This document shows positions 44,162-53,642 of a stretch of DNA of 64,000 nt, in pieces. The notes under the pieces are model-generated. The model had not been told where the DNA came from, ran no database searches, and saw only the letters and a program-made list of their open reading frames with translations. A program made the position numbers and the translations under genes. Source of the DNA: Deinococci bacterium (GTDB lineage: Bacteria > Deinococcota > Deinococci > Deinococcales > Trueperaceae); assembly GCA_030149325.1 (NCBI GenBank), contig JASBRS010000093.1, positions 17,992 through 81,991 on the forward strand, given 5' to 3'. How positions within the stretch are numbered: the stretch's first letter is position 1; the number at the start of each line of letters is the position of its first letter.

Positions 44162-46438
44162 CTAGCGCGCCTTCGGCCCCGATCCAACGGTAGTCGCGAC
44201 GGTATAGGCCGCAGTCCCGAACCCAGTGCTCGTCGGAGCGGGAACGGACACGGTTTCGCCCGCCGAGAGGCCGAGCACGGAAATCGTGTCACCCCCGTAG
44301 CTCTGAGCGTGGCTGGCTCGGACGCCTGTTACGAAGAGGATCCAGTTGTTGTCGACGGCCGGGGTGGGCTGCGGCTGCGCGGAGGGCGCCGTGATCGTGA
44401 TGGTACCCCCGGCCCGATCCCACACGGCCGTGGCGCCGTTAGCCACGGCTTCTTCGTGGAGCGTGTGCTGGGCAATGTAGGATGCCAGCTCGTCCCAGGT
44501 GGGCGTCAACAGCGGAACCTTGTAGTAGGAACTGTAGGCCGCAACCAGGGACTCGATCCAATCAAAGGCGAGGCTGTGGCCCGAGGCGTAAGCACGCAGG
44601 TTGCCCTGGTGGAAGTAGTGCGGGTAGACCGTCGTCTGAAGGTGGTACAGCGAGATCGTCGTCTCTTCGGCGAGGATCTCCGCATAGCTGAGGTTGTGGT
44701 CGAAGAACTCCATGGATCCGCCGGGTCCGTAGATGGCGTTGTACGAACTCGTGAGCTCCTCGGGCGTGGTGGCCCAGTAGTGGACGTTGTTGGGCCAGTC
44801 GGGGAGGAGCATGATGTCGGGCTGAAGGGGATGTCGGATGCCGCAGTTCAGGCAAGGCGCTTGGTGGCCGGGGATCGAGTTGTTGGATTCGATGTAGCGC
44901 ACGCCCAGAGAGCTGGCGCCCCTCAGGAAGTCGTCGTTGGAGCACAGGAGCCCGTAGTCGGTGTACGTAGAACCCCACGGCGGGAGGACCCACGCGGGGC
45001 AAGCGCCTCCGCCCGAGCCGAAGTAGTAGCCCAGCCCAGAGAAGTCACCCGTCTTCAAGATGGTCTTGGTGGACTCGAGCTTCAAGGCCTTCGCCACCTT
45101 GGCGTTGCGTCTGATCTCATCCCTGGTCCCGGCATAGGTTTCCGACTCCATGTAGGGATGGGAGAAGGTGTGGTTGATCCAGTTGAACGTCTTTGCGAGG
45201 CAACGCGTGACGCTGGAGAGCGGATCGGCGCTGGAGACATTCGGGTCGCAACTCGCTGGCACGCTCGTGTCGAGGCCTTCGCCGTTGAAGGCGATGTCGA
45301 GCTTGAACGCGCTGGCAAGCGGATAGGTTGCATGGAGACTATCCTGCTGAGCGGCCACAGCAATCGCGTCGGCGGCCGAGATGCGGAAGGGCGGGCATTG
45401 TTCGCCGTACGGGTAGGTAGGGTCGTCGGTGCAGATCGTGCCGTCGGGGAGGCGTTCATCGCTGGGGATGCCCCAGTCGTCCACATCGGTCTTGAGGAAG
45501 AAGCGGAGGTCGCCTAGGTAGACATCGTGCGTCGCCCATCGCACGAGGCCGTACCCGAGAAGCTGGGTATAGACGAAGTACGGGTTCTGCGCCACGGTGA
45601 CGGCGATGCGCTCCCGGCCGTCGGTCGATGTCGACATCGCTGCCAGTACATCGCCGGCGTCGTCGACCAGCAGTGGCGTTGCATCGCAACCGGGTGCAAG
45701 CGTCGCCTGGTACACCCAGGCATACTGGATTGGAACGGTGACGCCGTCTTTCAAGTACGTGAAGACGGAACTCCCGCTCGGGGTCAGGGTGGCCTGGATG
45801 GGAGCGAGCGTCGTGTCGATCTGCCCGGTCATGCGCAAGCAGAAGTCCTGCGGGTAAGTCGAGGGATACGTGTAGAAATCGACCTCACGGACGGCGAAGT
45901 CGCGCTCATACTGCCACAGCGCGTTCCACTCGGAGGCGTCGAAGGCGTTCGCCCAGGTGGCGCCTCCGTCCGGTGAATACACGAGTTGGCTGTTGGTTAT
46001 GAGAATCCCGTTGTAGCGGCCCGTGCCGTCGGACGCGACCAAGCCGTCATACGTCAGTGTTGTTTGGGAGGCAATGAACACGTCGTACGGCGTAGCGAGC
46101 CTGTCAAGGATCTGGATCCAAGCATTCAACATGAAGTCGCTGTCATCGGCGGCGATCACGAGCAGTCGGAGCTGGACGCGATTCGTGTCGATGGCCTGGG
46201 TGCGGATCTGGGGCCCAGCGAGGGGCACTGCTTGCTCGTCGATCGAAGGCAGGGGGATGTCGGCGTGTGCCGACGGCAGGCGAGGCGGCGGCGGCGCGAG
46301 GATGTCACGCATCGCGTCCGGGCTCGGGCCGTTGACGGGCGGCAAGGCCGGCGGGGTCCCACAGCCGACGAGCGCGACGAGCAACACCAGAGCCAAGCCA
46401 AAGCCTCGGCCATGGTGATCCATATGCGGGAGCCTCAT
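44162..46438 (-). CDS. Lipoprotein with PelA-like reductase and polysaccharide deacetylase domains
   Basis: A 758-aa lipoprotein (lipobox LVGC, Cys26). After a Pro-rich stretch comes a Rossmann-like domain (LRLLVIAADDSDFMLNA, about residues 85-200) resembling the reductase-like domain of PelA. Then follows a CE4-type deacetylase with the metal Asp motif TDVDDWG (Asp318, Asp320, Asp321) and the HxxxH pair NHTFSH (His423, His427). A small beta-rich C-terminal domain has GGDTISVLGLSAGETVSV. It lacks the GH114 hydrolase domain of PelA, which is encoded separately 6 kb away. A strong GGAGGT precedes the ATG. It probably de-N-acetylates the exported polymer. Confidence 0.75.
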   Translation of the reverse strand: MRLPHMDHHGRGFGLALVLLVALVGCGTPPALPPVNGPSPDAMRDILAPPPPRLPSAHADIPLPSIDEQAVPLAGPQIRTQAIDTNRVQLRLLVIAADDSDFMLNAWIQILDRLATPYDVFIASQTTLTYDGLVASDGTGRYNGILITNSQLVYSPDGGATWANAFDASEWNALWQYERDFAVREVDFYTYPSTYPQDFCLRMTGQIDTTLAPIQATLTPSGSSVFTYLKDGVTVPIQYAWVYQATLAPGCDATPLLVDDAGDVLAAMSTSTDGRERIAVTVAQNPYFVYTQLLGYGLVRWATHDVYLGDLRFFLKTDVDDWGIPSDERLPDGTICTDDPTYPYGEQCPPFRISAADAIAVAAQQDSLHATYPLASAFKLDIAFNGEGLDTSVPASCDPNVSSADPLSSVTRCLAKTFNWINHTFSHPYMESETYAGTRDEIRRNAKVAKALKLESTKTILKTGDFSGLGYYFGSGGGACPAWVLPPWGSTYTDYGLLCSNDDFLRGASSLGVRYIESNNSIPGHQAPCLNCGIRHPLQPDIMLLPDWPNNVHYWATTPEELTSSYNAIYGPGGSMEFFDHNLSYAEILAEETTISLYHLQTTVYPHYFHQGNLRAYASGHSLAFDWIESLVAAYSSYYKVPLLTPTWDELASYIAQHTLHEEAVANGATAVWDRAGGTITITAPSAQPQPTPAVDNNWILFVTGVRASHAQSYGGDTISVLGLSAGETVSVPAPTSTGFGTAAYTVATTVGSGPKAR

Positions 46439-46575
46439 TGCAACCACCTCCACTGGGAGCGTGCCCAGCGTAAATAGCTTGATGGCCGACAGTGTGCAAC
46501 GCACGCCGTGAAGCGCGCGTGAAATGCCGTGCGCGCCGGTGTGACCGGCATCGTTGGGGGCACAGTTCATGAGCG

Positions 46576-46581
46576 TATGAT
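46576..46581 (+). promoter_or_regulatory. -10 element (leaderless) for the SARP-like regulator
   Basis: TATGAT is followed by 5 nt and GTG 46587. The 148-bp region to the left is shared with the divergent deacetylase operon. Confidence 0.55.
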
Positions 46582-46586
46582 GAGAC

Positions 46587-47762
46587 GTGCTCGTGCGAAC
46601 CCTTGGAGCGCTGAGGCTCGAGGGGGCCGTGGTTCGCCAGCCCAAGCCCCTTCTGCTGCTCTCCTTCCTCGCCCTGGAACCGAAGCAGGAACGGCGGTTC
46701 CTAGCTGAGCTGTTCTGGCCCAATGCGAAGGACCCGCAAGGGAGCCTCCGCGTGTGCCTGAGGCAGCTTCGAAGAGCGAGCCCAGACCTCGTGGAGGTGA
46801 CCGGTGGCCAGCTGATGACGCGTCTGGAGTCGGACGCCGCTGCCTTCGAGCGCGCCTTCCTGGAGGGCGACGACGCCACAGCGTTCGCCCTCTATCGGGG
46901 CCCCTTCCTGGCAACAGCGCCGCTCGATTCGGGCAATGTCGAGCTGGAGGAATGGGTCATCTCTCGCCGTGAGCGCTACGCCGAGCTGGAGCGGCGCATG
47001 CTGTTGCGTCGTGCCGAAGAAGCTTTGGCGGCGGGTCTCTTCACGCGTGCGTCGGCCTATGCCGAAGCTGCGTACCGCGTACGCGGTGCGCCCGAGCTCG
47101 GTGTCTTCGACCTTCAGCGCCTCTATGCTGTGTTGCTGGCATGCCAGAGCCCCCTCTGGTCCGATGTCCACTCCACGGCCACCAGCATCGGGCTTTCGCT
47201 ACCGACGCCGAGCACGCTTGCGAGCCGCCTGCGGCGCGCCTCCGATATGGTGGCCCGGGTCCAGCCCAAGGAGCCGCTGGCATGGCCGGACTCGGCGTCG
47301 TCGTGCGACGAGGTGCGTCGCCTCGTCGACTACCTCTGCGGGCCGACCCACGCCGTCGTGTCCGTGTGCGGCCCGCCACGCGCCGGGAAGACTCGTCTGG
47401 CGCGCGAGGCATGTCGTGAGCCCAGCGTGTTGAGCGCGTTCGACGGGCCGGAGGCCTTCCTGGACCTGGCTGAGATCGACAGTTCTGATGAGCTTCCGGC
47501 GGCGGTGGCTCGTGCCTTCGGGCTGGACGAACTGGGGATCCGTTCAGCTTCGGGCCTGGCGGCCGAGCTCGGACACACACGCGCTCTGCTCGTGCTCGAT
47601 GGTATCGATGGCGTTCGAATGGAGGCGGTCGGTTTGGTGACCAGCCTGCTGCAAACGTGCCCCAATCTCAAGATCGTGACCACGACGACCTCGCCGCTTG
47701 GACTGCAGGCCGAGGTGAAGATCTCCCTGCCAGCCAAACGCGAACCTTCGTCAGCACTCTGA
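46587..47762 (+). CDS. SARP/AfsR-type regulator, shortened after the ATPase core
   Basis: This 391-aa protein has an N-terminal winged helix (VRTLGALRLEGAVVRQPKPL, LFWPNAKDPQGSLRVCLRQL) and a BTAD helical domain to about residue 180. An NTPase domain follows with Walker A GPPRAGKTRL and Walker B ALLVLDGID. It ends just after the sensor-1 strand (KIVTTTTSPLGL), where full-length AfsR/MalT-like regulators carry several hundred more residues of winged-helix and TPR repeats. The C-terminus has thus probably been lost. It is divergent from the deacetylase gene and is the likely local regulator of the polysaccharide genes. Confidence 0.8.
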   Translation: MLVRTLGALRLEGAVVRQPKPLLLLSFLALEPKQERRFLAELFWPNAKDPQGSLRVCLRQLRRASPDLVEVTGGQLMTRLESDAAAFERAFLEGDDATAFALYRGPFLATAPLDSGNVELEEWVISRRERYAELERRMLLRRAEEALAAGLFTRASAYAEAAYRVRGAPELGVFDLQRLYAVLLACQSPLWSDVHSTATSIGLSLPTPSTLASRLRRASDMVARVQPKEPLAWPDSASSCDEVRRLVDYLCGPTHAVVSVCGPPRAGKTRLAREACREPSVLSAFDGPEAFLDLAEIDSSDELPAAVARAFGLDELGIRSASGLAAELGHTRALLVLDGIDGVRMEAVGLVTSLLQTCPNLKIVTTTTSPLGLQAEVKISLPAKREPSSAL

Positions 47763-47768
47763 AACCTG

Positions 47769-47804
47769 CCGGAGGAGCCGAGTTCCGAGACTCAGCCCCT
47801 CCGG
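47769..47804. terminator. Bidirectional hairpin between the SARP-like gene and lon
   Basis: CCGGAGGAGC pairs with GCCCCTCCGG around a 16-nt centre that itself holds GAG/CTC. It sits in the 70-bp gap between two convergent genes. Confidence 0.5.
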
Positions 47805-47832
47805 GCCCGACCGTCTGGACCTGGACCTTCGA

Positions 47833-50298
<2,466 letters not shown>

Positions 50299-50395
50299 GG
50301 GGTCTCCTAGCCTGCGCGGAGCGCGAGGCGCCCGGAACGAGGGTGAACATCACGCCGTGCGGGGCGCAGGGCCACGCACGAAGGGGTCGGAACGA

Positions 50396-50416
50396 CCTGA
50401 GTCGACATCTGTCAAG
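50396..50416 (-). promoter_or_regulatory. HAIR-like (HspR) operator upstream of lon
   Basis: Read on the plus strand it is CCTGAGT-N7-TGTCAAG. The HspR operator consensus is CTTGAGT-N7-ACTCAAG, so the arms match 6 of 7 and 5 of 7 with the exact spacer. On the minus strand one arm supplies TTGACA, a perfect -35, so a bound repressor would cover the promoter. The -10 at 17 bp is poor. Confidence 0.5.
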
Positions 50417-50510
50417 TTTACTGCATCGTCCGTACTCAGCCGGAAGCTGGCTTACGTTCTGCGACGCGCCCGAGGTGCCCTCGCCCGGCCCGGGCGGCTC
50501 CCGTCCCGGC

Positions 50511-50516
50511 AGTATA
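50511..50516 (-). promoter_or_regulatory. Possible distal -10 for lon
   Basis: TATACT on the minus strand, with no matching -35. It would give a lon leader of about 205 nt. Confidence 0.25.
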
Positions 50517-50596
50517 AACCGTCGTCCCCGGAGCCGGGGAGAGCCGGGGGCACGGTCCGGGGCATGGGCGCGGTAGGGCTTCGAGGGGCGCTGTGG

Positions 50597-50602
50597 TAGC
50601 GT
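50597..50602 (+). promoter_or_regulatory. -10 element for argS
   Basis: TAGCGT lies 9 nt before the argS ATG. The leader would be at most a few nucleotides, and there is no Shine-Dalgarno. Confidence 0.45.
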
Positions 50603-50611
50603 GCTGTCGCT

Positions 50612-52450
50612 ATGTCCGACGTCACACACGCACTGCGCGAGGCCGTGCTGGCCGCCCTCTCCCGGATCGGCGTGGACGACGCCGAGGTCGCCATCCAGGA
50701 GGTCCCCGCCGACAAGCCCGGCGACTACGGCACCCCCGTGGCCTTCACCCTGGCGCGCACGCTGCGGCGCAACCCCGCGCAGATCGCCGGAGAGCTGGTG
50801 GAAGCGCTGGAGCTCCCGGCCGGCATCGAGCGCGCCGATGCCGTCGGACCCTACATCAACTTCCACGTCGATGCCGGGGCGTTCGTCGCCGGCGTCGTCG
50901 CGTCCGAGCGGGCGCCGGCCGACGCCCGGCCCAAGGTCGTCCTCGAGCACACCTCGGTCAACCCGAACAAGGAGGCGCACGTCGGACACCTACGCAACAT
51001 CGTGCTCGGCGACGCCTGCGCTCGCATCCTGCGCGCGGCCGGCCACGAGGTCGAGGTGCAGAACTACATCGACGACACCGGCCGTCAGGCAGCCGAGAGC
51101 CTGTTCGCCAAGGACTACTTCGACGCGGCCCACGACGGCTCCCGCAAGTACGACCACTGGCTGGGCGAGCTCTACGTGCGCCTCGGCGACGCCAAGGCCG
51201 ACGACGCCGACGCCATCGAGGCCGGCGTGTCGGCCGTCATGCATCGCCTCGAACGCGGCGAGTTGCGCGCCGAGGTGGAGCGGGTGGTGCGTTCGCAGCT
51301 CGAGACGTTTCACGCCCTAGGCGCCGAGTACGACCTGCTGGTGTGGGAGTCGGACGTGGTCCACGGCGGCTTCCTGAAGCGCGGCCTGGACGTCCTGGAG
51401 GCGAGTCCGTACGTCTCCCGGCCGACCGAGGGCAAGTACGCCGGGGCGCTGGTGATGGACGTGTCGTCGTTCCTGCCCGGCCTCGAAGAGCCCAACGTGG
51501 TGCTGGTGCGCAGCGACGGGAACGCCATGTACGTCGCCAAGGACATCGGCTACCAGTTCTGGAAGGCGGGTATCTTCGAGGGCCTGAGCTTCCGCCCCTT
51601 CGAGGTCCAGCCCTCCGGCGCGTCGCTCTACACCAGCGCTCCGGAGGGGGAGACGCACCCGGACGGCCGCACCTTCGCGCACGGGGCCGAGATCATCAAC
51701 GTCATCGACGTGCGCCAGAGCCACCCCCAGACGCTGGTGCGCACCGCACTGGCGCTGTCCGGCACCGATGAGGGGGAGCGCGCCTTCCGCAACTCCCACC
51801 ACCTCGCCTACGAGGTGGTGACGCTCGAGGGCCAGCCGATGAGCGGCCGCAAGGGCATCACGCTGTCGATCGACGAGGCGCTGGCCGAGGCCACGCGCAG
51901 GGCCCGAGCGGTGGTGGAGGAGAAGAACCCGGGGCTCGCCAGCATCGATGAGGTCGCGAGGCAGGTCGGGCTGGGGGCGCTGCGCTTCGGGATGCTCAAG
52001 AGCGAGGCCCGCAAGATCATCGACTTCCGCTGGGAGCAGGCGCTGTCGCTGCAGGGGGACAGCGCGCCCTACGTGCAGTACGCGCACGCCCGCGCCTGCA
52101 GCATCCTGCGGGCCGCCGCGGCCGAGGGCGTGCAACGCGAGGAGGCCGACTTCGCGGCGCTGGGCCCGCTGGAGGTGCGGCTCGCCCAGGTGATCGCACG
52201 GCTCCCCGAGGTCATCGCGACCGCCGCCCGCGAGCTCGCGCCGCACCTGGTGGCGCAGTACGCCCTCGACCTGGCCACCGCCTGGAACGGCTACTACAAC
52301 CACAAGGGCCCCGACGGACGACCCGACACGCAGGTGCTCAAGGCCGAGCCGGGGCTGCGTGGGGCACGCCTGGCCCTCGTCGATCGGGTACGCAGCACCC
52401 TGGCCGAGGCCCTGGCGCTGTTGGGGATCGGGGCGCCCGACGAGATGTGA
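50612..52450 (+). CDS. argS: Arginyl-tRNA synthetase
   Basis: ArgS (612 aa) charges tRNA-Arg. The N-terminal tRNA D-loop-binding domain (DYGTPVAFTLARTL) is followed by the class I catalytic core with the HIGH box as HVGH in NPNKEAHVGHLRN and the KMSK-like box MSGRKG. The C-terminal anticodon-binding DALR domain contains YVQYAHARACSILR and ends shortly after LLGIGAPDEM. Length and order are normal. It is divergent from lon, and a strong hairpin follows the stop. Confidence 0.96.
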   Translation: MSDVTHALREAVLAALSRIGVDDAEVAIQEVPADKPGDYGTPVAFTLARTLRRNPAQIAGELVEALELPAGIERADAVGPYINFHVDAGAFVAGVVASERAPADARPKVVLEHTSVNPNKEAHVGHLRNIVLGDACARILRAAGHEVEVQNYIDDTGRQAAESLFAKDYFDAAHDGSRKYDHWLGELYVRLGDAKADDADAIEAGVSAVMHRLERGELRAEVERVVRSQLETFHALGAEYDLLVWESDVVHGGFLKRGLDVLEASPYVSRPTEGKYAGALVMDVSSFLPGLEEPNVVLVRSDGNAMYVAKDIGYQFWKAGIFEGLSFRPFEVQPSGASLYTSAPEGETHPDGRTFAHGAEIINVIDVRQSHPQTLVRTALALSGTDEGERAFRNSHHLAYEVVTLEGQPMSGRKGITLSIDEALAEATRRARAVVEEKNPGLASIDEVARQVGLGALRFGMLKSEARKIIDFRWEQALSLQGDSAPYVQYAHARACSILRAAAAEGVQREEADFAALGPLEVRLAQVIARLPEVIATAARELAPHLVAQYALDLATAWNGYYNHKGPDGRPDTQVLKAEPGLRGARLALVDRVRSTLAEALALLGIGAPDEM

Positions 52451-52452
52451 GC

Positions 52453-52480
52453 GGGGCCGGAGCGTGGATGCTCCGACCCC
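52453..52480 (+). terminator. argS terminator hairpin
   Basis: GGGGCCGGAGC pairs with GCTCCGACCCC (one mismatch) around GTGGAT, followed by GTCTCGTTCT. It lies between convergent genes. Confidence 0.65.
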
Positions 52481-52501
52481 GTCTCGTTCTCCCCTCGATC
52501 C

Positions 52502-53479
52502 CTACGGGAAGACGACCACGTAGTTCGCGGTCACGGGCTCGCCGTTGATCTTGAAGGTGATCGAGCCCTTCAGGGTGGTCCCGGAGGCGGGCACGGGGCT
52601 GAAGGCGACGCGGATGCAGCCGCTCGCCTGGGTGGCGTTGAAGACGCCGTCGAACAGGCCCGCCAGGTCGGCGGCGTCCTGGACCTGGGCGAAGGTGCCG
52701 CCGGTCTGCGAGGCGATGCTGATGAGGTCGGCATCGTCGACGTAGCTGCCGAGCCCGACCGTGAAGACCTTGACGCCTGCGGAGTTCGCGGCACCGACGA
52801 CGCCGGCCGGCGTACTCGAGCTCGAGTTGTCGTAGCCGTCGGTCAAGAGGACGGCGATCTTGTTGGTGCCGGTCACGCCCGCGAGGTAGTTGGCGCTATC
52901 GACGCCCGCGTCCCACAGGTTGGTGTTGCTGCCGTTGAAGGTCGCGGCGTCGATGGCGGTGCCGAGGAGCGCCTTGTCCGACGTCAGCGTCTGATGGATC
53001 TCGATCGCCGAGTACCCGGCCGTGGGGGTGGTGCCCGTGTCGAACGAGGCGACGGCGACACGATCGGTCGAGGCCATCCGGGCCACGAAGCCCTTGGCGG
53101 CGTCGGCGCGGAGCTGGCTGGGGTCGCTGCTGGCCATCGAGCCGGTGGCATCGAGCGTGAGGATGCCGGTGATGTCGCCGGTGCTGGCGGTGATGTCGCC
53201 GCACACCAGCGCGGTCGCGCCATAGGCGGTACCGACCGGAGTTCCGGAGCTCGTCGCTTCCGTCACCGTCGCCCCGGCCCCGGTCAGGACGCCGGTGGCG
53301 AGGACATGCCCCTGGGCGTCGAGGACGCTGACGCTCATGTCGGCGGTGCCGGAGGTCCCATCCACAGCGCTGACGCCGTTGAAGGTGGCATGGATGGACG
53401 TTCCCAGCGGTCCCGAGCACGCGCTGATGGCCAGCGCCAGCCCTACCGCCAGGACCCCGATGGTGACTCTTCGGGTCAT
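52502..53479 (-). CDS. VWA-domain lipoprotein
   Basis: A 325-aa lipoprotein with a signal peptide and lipobox (AISAC). An N-terminal beta-rich domain of about 100 residues precedes a von Willebrand factor A domain (ILTLDATGSMASSDPSQL to about residue 290), then a short C-terminal beta-domain. The metal-ion site is DATGS rather than the usual DxSxS; Thr can replace the first Ser sterically, so metal binding is uncertain. The VLLTDGYDN and VFTVGLG strands are intact. It is probably an envelope adhesion or assembly factor. A GAGGAGGGG site supports the ATG. Confidence 0.82.
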   Translation of the reverse strand: MTRRVTIGVLAVGLALAISACSGPLGTSIHATFNGVSAVDGTSGTADMSVSVLDAQGHVLATGVLTGAGATVTEATSSGTPVGTAYGATALVCGDITASTGDITGILTLDATGSMASSDPSQLRADAAKGFVARMASTDRVAVASFDTGTTPTAGYSAIEIHQTLTSDKALLGTAIDAATFNGSNTNLWDAGVDSANYLAGVTGTNKIAVLLTDGYDNSSSSTPAGVVGAANSAGVKVFTVGLGSYVDDADLISIASQTGGTFAQVQDAADLAGLFDGVFNATQASGCIRVAFSPVPASGTTLKGSITFKINGEPVTANYVVVFP

Positions 53480-53642
53480 GAGACCCCTCCTCGAAACACC
53501 GCTGAACGAGCAACGGTCGACGAGGCCCCTCCACAGACCGAGACGCGTGCATGGTACTCGCTGCCTCCGGGTCGGCGGCGTCAGCCGTCACCCCGCGGCC
53601 CCGCGAGCGGCGGTCGTCGGGCGCGCCGCCGGCGCACCGGCA

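Larger units (their letters stand above)
50299..50611. other. 313-bp divergent promoter region between lon and argS
   Basis: No gene is seen here. It holds the lon Shine-Dalgarno, a HAIR-like inverted repeat, a TTGACA on the minus strand inside that repeat, a TATACT/TATAAA cluster near 50511-50518 readable on both strands, and the argS -10. Confidence 0.6.

Noticed and set aside
47769..47804. Inverted repeat as a mobile-element end
   Set aside because: It lies exactly between two convergent stops and no transposase is nearby; a terminator explains it.
47720..47830. Frameshifted continuation of the SARP-like regulator
   Set aside because: The other two frames give no winged-helix or TPR-like sequence before lon. 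Loss of the C-terminus is simpler than a single frameshift.
50299..50611. CIRCE (HrcA) element near lon
   Set aside because: No TTAGCACTC-N9-GAGTGCTAA-like repeat is present; the repeat there has HAIR spacing instead.
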